NCBI RefSeq assembly: GCF_002257565.1
Contig: NZ_CP022736.1
Span: 5,084,001 to 5,148,000 of the forward strand
Source of the DNA: Herbaspirillum sp. meg3
GTDB taxonomy: Bacteria; Pseudomonadota; Gammaproteobacteria; Burkholderiales; Burkholderiaceae_D
Length of the DNA stretch: 64,000 nt
Reading direction: 5' to 3'
A model generated the notes under the pieces. The model searched no databases and was not told the DNA's origin. It worked only from the letters and a program-made list of their open reading frames with translations. Positions 54,131 through 62,882 of this stretch are shown here, in pieces. The position numbers and the translations under genes are program-made. The first letter of the stretch is position 1; every line of letters starts with the position of its first letter.

Positions 54131-54175
54131 ATTTCTTAGTTTGAAAATTGCATGAGCCGGCGCCTTGTCATGCAA

Positions 54176-54856
54176 TCAGGTCTCGGCCCAGAGACGCAAG
54201 AGGTTGTGATAGTGCCCTGCCAGGATGACCGTTTCATTGCTGTCGCCATGGCGCTGACGCAACGCATGAATAGCCTGGTCCAGTTCGAACAGCATGCTGC
54301 GCCGATGGTCGTCGCGGATCATGCTTTGCGTCCAGAAGAACGCGCTGATGCGGCATCCTTCGGTCACCGGCATGACTTCATGACGGCTGGTGGACGGGTA
54401 GAGAATCAGGTCGCCGGCCGGCAGCTTGACCTCGTGCGCGCCATAGGTATCGTGCACCACCAGCTCGCCGCCGGCGTATTCATCAGGATCACTCAAAAAG
54501 AGCGTGGATGAAACATCGGTACGCAACTGGAAGCCGGCATCCGGCGTCTTCCGTACGGCACCGTCAATATGTACGCCGTAGCGCTCGCCGCCCCCATAAC
54601 GATTGAACAATGGCGGCATGGTGCGCGCGGGTAGAACGGCTGCAAAGAAAGTGGTATTGTCTGCCAGAGCGGCCATGATCTCGCGCCCCATCTCTCGCCC
54701 AATGGCGCAATGCTCCGGCAACTGCTGGTTGCGTTTGACACGCGCCCCTTGCGAGCCGACGGTGGCCCGGCCGTCCTCCCAGTCGGCGTTGTCGAGTCGG
54801 CTACGCAGCGACGCCACCTGCTCTGTCGTGAGGACGCGGGGAATATGCAACAACAT
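54176..54856 (-). CDS. ybiX: PKHD-type Fe(II)/2-oxoglutarate hydroxylase
   Basis: A 226-residue dioxygenase of the YbiX/PiuC family. The iron ligands are visible as HID (GVHIDGAVRK) and the distal His in YPSTSRHEVMPV, with the 2-oxoglutarate-binding Arg in GCRISAFFW. The target is unknown; the family is usually next to a TonB-dependent receptor, here fiu 98 bases upstream on the same strand, so it is probably made under iron limitation. Confidence 0.92.
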   Translation of the reverse strand: MLLHIPRVLTTEQVASLRSRLDNADWEDGRATVGSQGARVKRNQQLPEHCAIGREMGREIMAALADNTTFFAAVLPARTMPPLFNRYGGGERYGVHIDGAVRKTPDAGFQLRTDVSSTLFLSDPDEYAGGELVVHDTYGAHEVKLPAGDLILYPSTSRHEVMPVTEGCRISAFFWTQSMIRDDHRRSMLFELDQAIHALRQRHGDSNETVILAGHYHNLLRLWAET

Positions 54857-54904
54857 CGATGCTCCTTATAACAATATATAACCAGTCGAAACAGCAAAGC
54901 CCCG

Positions 54905-54924
54905 CATCAGTCCACGGGGCCCCG
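54905..54924 (-). terminator. Hairpin between fiu and ybiX
   Basis: On the minus strand CCCCG and CGGGG close a stem-loop followed by CTTTGCTGTTT. It lies about 30 bases past the fiu stop and may act as a partial terminator, setting ybiX at a lower level. Confidence 0.45.
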
Positions 54925-54954
54925 CCTCAGCTTGCTGGCCGATCTATAAAAAGA

Positions 54955-57264
54955 TCAATACGCCAGATTCAAGCTCAGCTTGGCCGAACGCTCCGCGCCC
55001 GGGATATAGCGCGTGCCGCTGTTGTTGAGAGAAGCAACGTAACGTGTGTTGCTCAGGTTATATACATTGAGCTGAATGTTGACGTTCTTGCTGAGCTGAT
55101 ACGCCGCCATGGCGTCGGCAACCCAATAGCTCTGCGCATACGGTGTATTGGTCGCGCCGCTGATCGTCGTACTTGCCGTGCGCGCCAGCGTATCGATATA
55201 GCGCACGCCTCCGCCAAAAGTAAAACCTGACGGCAACTGATAAGTACTCCACAGCGTCATTGTCTTTTTGGGTGAAAAGCTCATCGCGGCGTTGTTCTGA
55301 TTGGTGGCCGCAGCGGCGTTGACGGTGCCATCTGTCACCTTGGCATTCATCAGTGCGGCACTGGCGATAACGGACCATCCTCGCGCAAGTTCTCCCGAGG
55401 CCGCCAGTTCAATACCATCCACGCGCTTCTTGCCGGTTTGCGTGTAGAGATTGCTGGTAGTCGCGTCTTGCTTGATTTCGTTGCTGACCTCAGTGCGAAA
55501 CAGTGCAGCCGACAACAGCAGCTTTTTGTCGATGACTTCCCACTTGGTACCGACTTCCGTCGTGCTGGTTTTTTGCGGTGAGAAATTGGGATTGTCTGCG
55601 CTGTTGGTATTGCTGCTCAAGGCGAACGCCGCGCCGCCCGGCGGTTGCTGTGAAGTGGCGTAGCCGGCATAGATGCTGCCGTTGGAAGCCGGTTTGTAAA
55701 GTGCCCCGATTTTCCAGTTCAACAAGGTGTCGCTCTTGCCGAGCTTGGTGCGTACCAAGCTACCGACAGGCAAGCCGGGATTGCTGGTCGCGGTAGAGAC
55801 GGCGACGCCGTCGAAGTCAGTCTTGTACCGATCCAGTCGCACGCCGGCATTGACCTGGAAGGCCGGACTCAGTTCGAGCGTATCGAACAGATACATGCCG
55901 ACGGTGTCAGTCTTTCCTTTGCTGCGACCTCCGCTTGGCTGAACCGCCACGCTCGCAGGCGCATTGGCGTTGGGAGCGTAAAGGTTGGCGGCGGCAAGTG
56001 CGGGGCCGCTATAGAGAACGGTGGTCTGCTTTTCACGGATGAACTCAATACCTGTGGTGACGGCATGCTTTATTCCGCCTGTATTGAATTTGATGACGGC
56101 ATTGGTCTGATTGGTGAGGATGTCGTTTTGCTGGTCGCGTACTTGCAGAAGGCGACTTACTGTCCAGTTTGCCGGATTGGCATTGCTGCCGTCGATGGTG
56201 AAGGGACTGGCGATCAGGTAGTTCTGCTTTGTCTTGCCGTAGCGCGTCACGTTGCGAATCGTCATACCGGCGTTGATGTCATGTTCAAAAATCGCCGTGA
56301 ACATGTCACTGGTACTTTTATCGTAGTCACCCGCCATGCCGTAATAGTTGCTGCGGGATACCGGCGCCGTAGTCTTGCCGACTGTCGTGGCGTTGAAGAA
56401 TCCGGGCGAGCCAATCGTTGGGATACCCGCATCCGGGACGTTGTCGCGTTCAATATGGAGATAGTTGAACAGCATGCGTGTCGCTGTTCCCAGGCCGACA
56501 GCGAATGAAGGCGCAATCCCCCAACGATTGTTTTCCACACGATCACGGCCCGGCACGCCGCTGTCCTGTTTCAGCAGATTAAGACGAAAGGCTGCGCCAT
56601 CCAGCCCGTCGAGATGCCGGTTCAGGTCGGCGGTAATACGCTTGTTGTCGCCAGTGCCATAAGTCACTGTACCGGCGTAAGCATTGTCCAGAGTCGGCTG
56701 CTTTGTGACCATGTTGATGTAGCCGGTCGGCGAGCCGCGCCCATTGTCTGCACCCGCCGGCCCTTTGACGACTTCCACCTGCTCGATGTTGAACAGATCG
56801 CGTGAGACGCCGCCAAGATCACGCACGTTATCCACAAAAATGCTGCTGGCGGCACTGAAACCACGCATGAAGATTGAATCGCCGGTGGCCGTACTGCTGT
56901 TTTCGCCCGTATTGAAAGTCCCGACCCCGGCACTGTTTTGCAGCGCTTCGGTCAATGTGGTCGCTTGCTGGGAATGCAGCACTTCCTTGTTGATGACCGT
57001 GATGGTCTGCGTGGTGTCGACCAAGGGCTGGGTGAACTTCGGCGAGCTGACTTTATCGGTTTTGAAGGAGCTCTCGCGATCCTTGATCTCGATGGCTGGC
57101 AACGTGTCGCCGCCAGCTTGCTGCGCCTGCGATTGCATCGGCAATCCAAAGGCCAGTGCTGATGCGGCGACAGACAGGCTCAACGAGGTGCTCAACGATG
57201 CAGATAGTGAGGTGTGCAGACGACTGGCGGCGCCATGCTTCTTGCTTTTGATGTAGGTAGACAT
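54955..57264 (-). CDS. fiu: TonB-dependent catecholate siderophore receptor, Fiu type
   Basis: A 769-residue outer-membrane receptor. The N-terminus is a long signal peptide region (about 1-47, ending PMQSQAQ), followed by the plug domain with SIFMRGFSAASSIFVDN and QVEVVKGPAGADNGRGSPTG, then the barrel ending in an aromatic (LNLAY). It resembles E. coli Fiu along most of its length, including the ISNxxGxRYxPG-like end, and shares the fiu-ybiX pairing. It should import monomeric or linear catechol-iron chelates. I found no clear Fur box upstream. Confidence 0.9.
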   Translation of the reverse strand: MSTYIKSKKHGAASRLHTSLSASLSTSLSLSVAASALAFGLPMQSQAQQAGGDTLPAIEIKDRESSFKTDKVSSPKFTQPLVDTTQTITVINKEVLHSQQATTLTEALQNSAGVGTFNTGENSSTATGDSIFMRGFSAASSIFVDNVRDLGGVSRDLFNIEQVEVVKGPAGADNGRGSPTGYINMVTKQPTLDNAYAGTVTYGTGDNKRITADLNRHLDGLDGAAFRLNLLKQDSGVPGRDRVENNRWGIAPSFAVGLGTATRMLFNYLHIERDNVPDAGIPTIGSPGFFNATTVGKTTAPVSRSNYYGMAGDYDKSTSDMFTAIFEHDINAGMTIRNVTRYGKTKQNYLIASPFTIDGSNANPANWTVSRLLQVRDQQNDILTNQTNAVIKFNTGGIKHAVTTGIEFIREKQTTVLYSGPALAAANLYAPNANAPASVAVQPSGGRSKGKTDTVGMYLFDTLELSPAFQVNAGVRLDRYKTDFDGVAVSTATSNPGLPVGSLVRTKLGKSDTLLNWKIGALYKPASNGSIYAGYATSQQPPGGAAFALSSNTNSADNPNFSPQKTSTTEVGTKWEVIDKKLLLSAALFRTEVSNEIKQDATTSNLYTQTGKKRVDGIELAASGELARGWSVIASAALMNAKVTDGTVNAAAATNQNNAAMSFSPKKTMTLWSTYQLPSGFTFGGGVRYIDTLARTASTTISGATNTPYAQSYWVADAMAAYQLSKNVNIQLNVYNLSNTRYVASLNNSGTRYIPGAERSAKLSLNLAY

Positions 57265-57758
57265 TCATGATCCCGGTAATAAGTGACAATCGAAACTGAT
57301 CGCCGGATGCGAGACCTCGTCTGGACAGATGACGGGACCGGCAACGCAATTCGGGAAGACTGACTGGCTTGAGGAAGCGGGCTGCTGTGTCGAATGGAGA
57401 TGCCATCTCTGCAATCGTGTGGTTGCAGTCGATGATGTGGTGCGCTTGTTGAGCGATCAGCGCAGAGAAATATAGTTTTGGTGCTTGCTGAACACAATGC
57501 AATCTGGCTCTGGAGAGAAGAAATGCCGCCTTTCTTGAATCTCTCCATCGTGCGACCCAACGCTTCTCTGCGTGGACGCCGATTTTTTTCGTACTTTTAT
57601 CGATTGCTAAATGGTTGCCAGATGCCGGCCGGGCAGTTGACCCTGCTTTCATCCATCTTGTCGCTCAATTCCGGCCACTCTCAGGCCGCGGCACCAGCCT
57701 TCCGCACACCTCACACCGTGTTTTCAATCACGCCGGCGGCAGGCGTACAATAAAGCGC
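57265..57758. other. Divergent intergenic region fiu/DUF3717
   Basis: There are 494 bases with no convincing gene. Several overlapping reading frames on both strands lack recognisable motifs. The half nearer fiu would be expected to hold its promoter, but no Fur-like 19-mer is apparent. Confidence 0.5.
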
Positions 57759-58007
57759 ATGAATGACATGACGATTTCCACCACGCTTTCTCTGACGGAA
57801 CTGGAAGAGGCGATCAACTACTGGCGTATCCAGCGCCCTGCTACGGGCGAGGAATGCGCGCTGTCGCCCGAGGTCAATGCATTGGCCGATGTCTATGCGT
57901 TGATGATCATCGATCACGCGCATGCCGTCGACCTTGACGCCGTTGGCAAGGAACCGCGCCAGTTGATCGATACCTGGCGCAAGGCGCGGACGCGTCAAAA
58001 CGTCTGA
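57759..58007 (+). CDS. DUF3717 family protein
   Basis: An 82-residue cytoplasmic protein with the DUF3717 pattern LTELEEAINYWR near residue 12 and a helix containing VYALMIIDHAHAVDLDAV. The function is unknown; the family is small and betaproteobacterial. The ATG at 57759 and one at 57768 are both possible. Confidence 0.75.
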   Translation: MNDMTISTTLSLTELEEAINYWRIQRPATGEECALSPEVNALADVYALMIIDHAHAVDLDAVGKEPRQLIDTWRKARTRQNV

Positions 58008-58128
58008 TTGGCCTGATGACAGCGTCGCGGCTCGCTTGTCACATTTGTGGCGTATGATTTTTATCATTTGCTGCATTGAACAATTCGCCTGATGCGCAGT
58101 CTGTTGTATTCCAACCCCAAGGATAGAG

Positions 58129-59301
58129 ATGCGACGCAAACCCGCTGTAAGCCCTTCCCCGGCATCCGTATCAACTGAACGCAAGCACCGCATCGCCCTG
58201 GTGCTGCAAGGCGGCGGCGCGCTCGGCGCCTACCAGGCCGGTGTCTACCAGGCCATGCATGAGAACAACCTGACGCCGGACTGGGTGGTCGGCACCTCGA
58301 TTGGCGCCATCAACGCCGCCATCATCGCCGGCAATGAGCGCGAGTTCCGGATCGAGCGCCTGCGCGAATTCTGGGACAGCGTTTCCCACGCCGACCTGAT
58401 CAATCTGCAGCAAGTGCCCGACTCCACCCGCCAGCTGGCGACATGGATGACGACGATGGATACCTTCGCGCGCGGCGTGCCGGGATTCTTTACACCGCGT
58501 CCCTTCAATCCGTTTGCGATTGGTTTGGCTGTCCCGCCGGAAGAAGCCAGTTTCTATAACACCGAAGAACTGCGTACTACGCTCAACAAATACGTCGATT
58601 TCGACTATCTCAACAACAAGGACGCCGGCATCCGCCTGACGATCAGCGCCGTCAAGGTTACCTGTGGCACGCTGGTCAAGTTCGACACCGACAATCAGTC
58701 GATCAGCGCCGATCACGTGATGGCCAGCGGGGCGTTGCCGCCGGGCTTTGCGCCGGTACGCGTCGATGGCGATCTCTACTGGGATGGCGGCCTCTACTCG
58801 AACACGCCGCTGGAGGCCGTACTCAATGACGAGCCGCGCCAGGATACGCTGTGCATGATGGTCGATCTGTGGCACGCCGACGGACCCGAACCGCGCACTT
58901 TAGAAGAAGTCCAGACGCGCCAGAAAGATGTAACCTTCGCCTCGCGCTCACAGCGTCACATCGAGGCCTATCTGAAGCAATACCAGCTGCGCAAGCTCGC
59001 ACGCGAGCTCTACGAGCGTCTGCCGCCCGACCTGCGCAAACCCGGTGATCGCAAGCAACTGGCGGAACTCGGCGCGGACAGCACCATCCACATCGTGCGC
59101 CTGCCTTATGCAGGACGCGACTGGAACATGGCGTCGAAGGATGTCAATTTCTCGCGCGGCTCGATCCAGTGGCGCTGGGAACAGGGTTATCAGGATGCCA
59201 TGCGTGGTATTGAGGTCAGCCAGGGCTGCCCGTTCCAGGTTTCCGATACGGGCGTTGTGGTGCATGAGCTGCCGGCGGTGGTCGAAGTCGCGACCGGCTG
59301 A
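58129..59301 (+). CDS. Patatin-like phospholipase
   Basis: A 390-residue patatin-family enzyme. The oxyanion motif is LQGGGALGAYQAGV (27-40), the nucleophile Ser57 lies in GTSIGA, and the catalytic Asp in WDGGLYSNTP. The C-terminal third (about 260-380) matches the DUF3734 extension. It probably hydrolyses membrane acyl lipids in the cytoplasm; there is no signal peptide. It precedes the phasin gene by 276 bases and may relate to lipid or granule metabolism, though that is only context. Confidence 0.92.
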   Translation: MRRKPAVSPSPASVSTERKHRIALVLQGGGALGAYQAGVYQAMHENNLTPDWVVGTSIGAINAAIIAGNEREFRIERLREFWDSVSHADLINLQQVPDSTRQLATWMTTMDTFARGVPGFFTPRPFNPFAIGLAVPPEEASFYNTEELRTTLNKYVDFDYLNNKDAGIRLTISAVKVTCGTLVKFDTDNQSISADHVMASGALPPGFAPVRVDGDLYWDGGLYSNTPLEAVLNDEPRQDTLCMMVDLWHADGPEPRTLEEVQTRQKDVTFASRSQRHIEAYLKQYQLRKLARELYERLPPDLRKPGDRKQLAELGADSTIHIVRLPYAGRDWNMASKDVNFSRGSIQWRWEQGYQDAMRGIEVSQGCPFQVSDTGVVVHELPAVVEVATG

Positions 59302-59439
59302 TGGAAGAACCTGGCAGTAAAGATTAAAGCAATGAAGATGGAATATGAGGATGGAACAAAGAGCAGTGACTGGGAATAAGAAGGAAATATTGTCGCTGTG
59401 CAATAACAAAATATGTTGTTATTATTGCAATTCTTCACT

Positions 59440-59460
59440 TTTTTGTGCAACGCACAAAAA
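59440..59460 (+). promoter_or_regulatory. PhaR-like operator 1 (TGC-N3-GCA palindrome)
   Basis: A nine-base inverted repeat, TTTTTGTGC-AAC-GCACAAAAA, just upstream of the -35 box of the phasin promoter. The core TGC-N3-GCA agrees with binding sites reported for PhaR repressors of phasin genes. Confidence 0.55.
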
Positions 59461-59464
59461 GTTC

Positions 59465-59492
59465 TTGACCTCACCATTTAAGTGCGTAAAAT
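59465..59492 (+). promoter_or_regulatory. Sigma-70 promoter of the phasin gene
   Basis: TTGACC (59465-59470) and TAAAAT (59487-59492) with 16-base spacing, 86 bases before the ATG. Confidence 0.65.
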
Positions 59493-59501
59493 AGTAATTG
59501 T

Positions 59502-59510
59502 TGCGGCGCA
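59502..59510 (+). promoter_or_regulatory. PhaR-like operator 2
   Basis: TGC-GGC-GCA with a CACAAAAA flank on the right as in operator 1, located at the expected transcription start of the phasin promoter. Confidence 0.5.
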
Positions 59511-59577
59511 CAAAAATAGTTTTTCGAGACCGAAGCCGCTAGTCCCCAGCTGTTTTTGAAAACCAAAGGAGAAGCAC

Positions 59578-60138
59578 ATGTTTTCGTATCAAGACCAATT
59601 TTCCGCTGCAACCAAGACCCACTTCCAGGCTCAACTGGATCTGATCAATACACTGACAACCAAGACTTTCGAAGGTCTGGAAAAGATCGTCGAACTGAAT
59701 CTGAGCGCTGCCAAGGCATCGCTGGAAGAGTCGGCCGCTACTGCTCAGCAATTCGCATCCATCAAGGATCCGCAAGAACTGCTGGCATTGGCGCAAGCAC
59801 AAGCGCAACCGACAGCTGAAAAAGCTGCCGCTTATGGCCGTCATCTGGCAAGCATCGTGTCGGCGACTCAAGCTGAACTGACCAAGGCAACTGAAGCGCA
59901 AGTCGCTGAAACCAGCCGTAAAGTCAGCGCTCTGGTCGAAGAAATCGCCAAGAACGCACCAGCCGGTTCGGAAAACGCTGTCGCCCTGCTGAAGTCGGCT
60001 ATCGGCAACGCCAACGCCAGCTACGAGCAACTGACCAAGAACACCAAGCAAGCCGTGGAAACACTGGAAGGCCACCTGAGCAACGCGGCCAAGCAATTCA
60101 CACAAGCTGCTGAAAAGACCACCAGCCGTAAGAAGTAA
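59578..60138 (+). CDS. phaP: Phasin (polyhydroxyalkanoate granule protein)
   Basis: A 186-residue, mostly helical phasin starting MFSYQDQFSAATKTHFQAQLD. Phasins coat polyhydroxybutyrate granules and control their number and size. The long amphipathic helices and the Lys-rich end (KTTSRKK) are typical, as is the Ala-rich C-terminal half. The gene has a strong AAGGAG site, TGC-N3-GCA operators and its own terminator, so it is monocistronic. Confidence 0.93.
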   Translation: MFSYQDQFSAATKTHFQAQLDLINTLTTKTFEGLEKIVELNLSAAKASLEESAATAQQFASIKDPQELLALAQAQAQPTAEKAAAYGRHLASIVSATQAELTKATEAQVAETSRKVSALVEEIAKNAPAGSENAVALLKSAIGNANASYEQLTKNTKQAVETLEGHLSNAAKQFTQAAEKTTSRKK

Positions 60139-60192
60139 TCAATCTTCGGCTCAGTCGTCAGACTGCCCCAGTACACTCGCAATACCATTTGA

Positions 60193-60220
60193 AACGGATC
60201 GCACATGCGGTCCGTTTTTT
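60193..60220 (+). terminator. Intrinsic terminator of phaP
   Basis: AACGGATCGC and GCGGTCCGTT form a ten-pair stem with a four-base loop, followed by six T. Confidence 0.9.
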
Positions 60221-60230
60221 ATTGCCCGGC

Positions 60231-61124
60231 TTACACAACATTGGCAATGTACTCGCGCAGCCATTGATGCGCCGGATCGCGATGGGAGCGCTCATGCCAC
60301 AACATCGACAATTCGTAGCCGGGCACATCGACCGGCGGTTCCACGACTTCAAACCCGGCGCCGTCGCGCACCAGCCGCTCAGGTAGCATCGCAACGAGAT
60401 CGGTACTGGCCAGCACCGATTTCATGAACAGAAAATGCGGCACCGAAATCACGACGCGGCGCGTCAGCCCGACGGTCGCCAGCGCGGTGTCGGTGACGCC
60501 GCGAAAACCGCCGCCGTCGGGTGACACGATGACATGCTCGAGCTGGCAGAATTGCACCGGGGTCAGCCGCTTGCGCAGCATCGGGTGCCCCGCCCGCCCC
60601 ACCAGCACATACCTCTCGGTGAATAAGGCGCGCCGGCGCATGCCGGATGGCGCTTCATCGGTGATGTGAAAAGCTATGTCGATTTCGCCTTGTTCCGCCT
60701 GCCGTGCAATGCGCGAAGGTGCGAGTTCGACCACCGCCAGCCGCGTGCCTGGCGCCGCCTGCCTCAGACCGCCCAGCGCCGGCAGCAGAACGGCCGACTC
60801 GCTGTAGTCGGTGGCGGCAACACACCAGCTGTTGACGGCAGCCGCCGGATCAAAAGGCGCTTCCGGCGCCACCGCACGCTCCAGCGCATCGAGCGCCTCC
60901 CGCAACGGCTCGCGCAAAGCCTCGGCCCGCGCAGTCGGCTGCATGCCGCGCGGCCCCGGCAACAGGAGCGGGTCACCGAAAATGTCGCGCAGCTTGGCAA
61001 GGTGCACGCTGATCGATGGCTGCGAGAAGTTCAGGCGCTCCGCAGTGCGGGTCACATTGTGTTCTGCCAGCAGGACGTCGAGCGTCACCAGCAGATTGAG
61101 ATCCAGCTTACGCAGATTATTCAT
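60231..61124 (-). CDS. LysR-family transcriptional regulator
   Basis: A 297-residue LysR regulator with an N-terminal winged helix-turn-helix (LDLNLLVTLDVLLAEHNVTRTAERLNFSQPSISVHLAKLR, about 6-45) and a substrate-binding domain. The N-terminal sequence resembles the NodD/LinR/SyrM branch. It is divergent from the flavoprotein gene at 61217 with 92 bases between, the usual arrangement for a regulator and its target. Confidence 0.92.
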   Translation of the reverse strand: MNNLRKLDLNLLVTLDVLLAEHNVTRTAERLNFSQPSISVHLAKLRDIFGDPLLLPGPRGMQPTARAEALREPLREALDALERAVAPEAPFDPAAAVNSWCVAATDYSESAVLLPALGGLRQAAPGTRLAVVELAPSRIARQAEQGEIDIAFHITDEAPSGMRRRALFTERYVLVGRAGHPMLRKRLTPVQFCQLEHVIVSPDGGGFRGVTDTALATVGLTRRVVISVPHFLFMKSVLASTDLVAMLPERLVRDGAGFEVVEPPVDVPGYELSMLWHERSHRDPAHQWLREYIANVV

Positions 61125-61216
61125 GCTAATACCTTGTATATCAGTAATTCATTTCCAATATACCTGAGCGTAACCTAAGCTGAGCAATCTTCATTGATCT
61201 CAACGAAAACTCAGCC

Positions 61217-61993
61217 ATGAACATTCTTCTCGTCTGCGCCCACCCCGAATCGCAGTCCCTCAACGGCGCACTGCGCGATTTCACCATCCGGCATCTGGAG
61301 CAAGCCGGACATACCGTGCGCGTCTCCGATCTGTATGCCATGCAATGGAAAGCGCAGGTTGACGCCGGCGACAGCAAGCAGCGCCTCAATCCCGCGTATT
61401 TCGATGCCCCCATGGAATCTCAGCACGCGTACCAAAACGGATTGCAAAGCGACGACGTCGCGCTGGAGCAGGAAAAGTTGCTTTGGGCGGACACCGTGAT
61501 TCTGCAGTTTCCGCTGTGGTGGTATGCGATGCCTGCCATTCTTAAAGGCTGGGTCGACCGTGTCTATGCCTACGGTTTTGCATACGGCGTTGGCGAACAC
61601 TCCGACAGGCATTGGGGCGACCGCTTCGGCGAAGGCACGCTGGCGGGAAAGCGCGCCATGCTGGTGGTCACGGCGGGCGGCTGGGAGTCCCACTACAGCC
61701 CGCGCGGCGTCAACGGGCCGATCGACGACCTGTTGTTCCCGATCCATCACGGCATTCTTTACTACCCAGGCTTCGATGTCTTGCCGCCTTTCGTGGTGTA
61801 CCGGACCGGCAAGATGGACGAAGTCCGGTTTGCTGAAATTCGCGAAGCGCTCGGCCGGCGTCTGGATGCCTTGTCGACCACGGCGCCGATACCGTTCCGC
61901 AAACAAAATGGCGGCGCCTACGACATTCCGCAGCTCACCTTACGCCCCGATCTCGCACCTGAACAATCGGGATTCGCCGTCCATCTCGCCTGA
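61217..61993 (+). CDS. NAD(P)H-quinone reductase-like flavoprotein
   Basis: A 258-residue flavodoxin-fold oxidoreductase of the NQO1/YwrO type: MNILLVCAHPESQSLNGALRD at the N-terminus, FPLWWYAMPAILKGWVDRV (about 95-113), and TAGGWESHY at the FMN/FAD site. It likely reduces quinones or other electrophiles. It is the candidate target of the divergent LysR gene. Confidence 0.88.
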   Translation: MNILLVCAHPESQSLNGALRDFTIRHLEQAGHTVRVSDLYAMQWKAQVDAGDSKQRLNPAYFDAPMESQHAYQNGLQSDDVALEQEKLLWADTVILQFPLWWYAMPAILKGWVDRVYAYGFAYGVGEHSDRHWGDRFGEGTLAGKRAMLVVTAGGWESHYSPRGVNGPIDDLLFPIHHGILYYPGFDVLPPFVVYRTGKMDEVRFAEIREALGRRLDALSTTAPIPFRKQNGGAYDIPQLTLRPDLAPEQSGFAVHLA

Positions 61994-62046
61994 CGATCGC
62001 GTGTTCGGACGCGATGCTTCGGAGAGTGGCCCCGCCCTCCCGGGGT

Positions 62047-62808
62047 TCACTTGCCTCCTGTAACATCGAGGAAAGTACCTGTGATGAAGGAAGCCTCGGC
62101 GCCGGCCAGCCACAGAATCGCCCGTGCCACCTCTTCGGGCTGGCCTCCTCTTCCCATGGGAATCGAATCCTTGACGCGATCCACCCGCCCCGGCTCTCCG
62201 CCGCTGGCATGCATATCGGTGTAGATGTGCCCGGGGCGAATGCAATTAACACGTATTCCTTCCCGCGCCACCTCCTTGGCAAAGCCGGTAGTGAAGGTCT
62301 CAAGCGCGCCTTTCGATGCGGCGTAGTCCACATATTCGTTGGGGCTGCCGAGCCGGGCCGAGGCCGATGAGATGTTGATCACGGAGCCGCCCCGACCGTT
62401 GTGACGATACGACATGCGCTTCGCCGCTTGCTGCGCACAGAGGATGGGGCCGATCGCGTTGACGGCGAAGATGCGCCGCACCCGCTCGACATCGAGATAC
62501 TCCACGCGGGACTGTAGCCCAAGCACCGCAGCGTTGTTGACCAACACGTCGATCCGGCCGAACTCACGGTCGATCGCGGCGAATAGTTGTGCGACCTGTT
62601 CCGGATCGGCACTGTCTGCGCGCACACTTAAGGCACGCCGGCCGAAAGCTTCCACCTCCACCGTCACCGCGCGAGCGGCGGGTTCGTTGGAAACGAAGCT
62701 AATCGCCACGTCGTAGCCTTGTGCGGCGGCAAGCCGTGCAGTCGCGGCGCCGACGCCACGGCTACCGCCCGTTATCAGTATGAGCGGCGCCTGAGAGACA
62801 GTATTCAT
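62047..62808 (-). CDS. SDR-family oxidoreductase
   Basis: A 253-residue short-chain dehydrogenase with the cofactor motif TGGSRGVG (13-20), NNAAVLG, and the catalytic YAASK. Similar proteins are annotated glucose 1-dehydrogenase or FabG-like, but the substrate is unknown. The ATG at 62808 (MNTVSQAPL) is used; the longer frame runs antisense through the next gene's 3' end. A SSASARLGSP region marks the active-site Ser. Confidence 0.9.
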   Translation of the reverse strand: MNTVSQAPLILITGGSRGVGAATARLAAAQGYDVAISFVSNEPAARAVTVEVEAFGRRALSVRADSADPEQVAQLFAAIDREFGRIDVLVNNAAVLGLQSRVEYLDVERVRRIFAVNAIGPILCAQQAAKRMSYRHNGRGGSVINISSASARLGSPNEYVDYAASKGALETFTTGFAKEVAREGIRVNCIRPGHIYTDMHASGGEPGRVDRVKDSIPMGRGGQPEEVARAILWLAGAEASFITGTFLDVTGGK

Positions 62809-62882
62809 TCGATGAACCTCCATGCTGTGATGAAATGATGAGTGAGTCGCACGGGCGAGTTCCTGGCGCTTACATGCAGACG

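Noticed and set aside
54120..54175. Possible sigma-54 promoter before the sulfur operon (GGCGCCGGCTCATGC on the minus strand)
   Set aside because: The distance between GG and GC is 11 rather than 10 bases and the rest of the consensus is poor.
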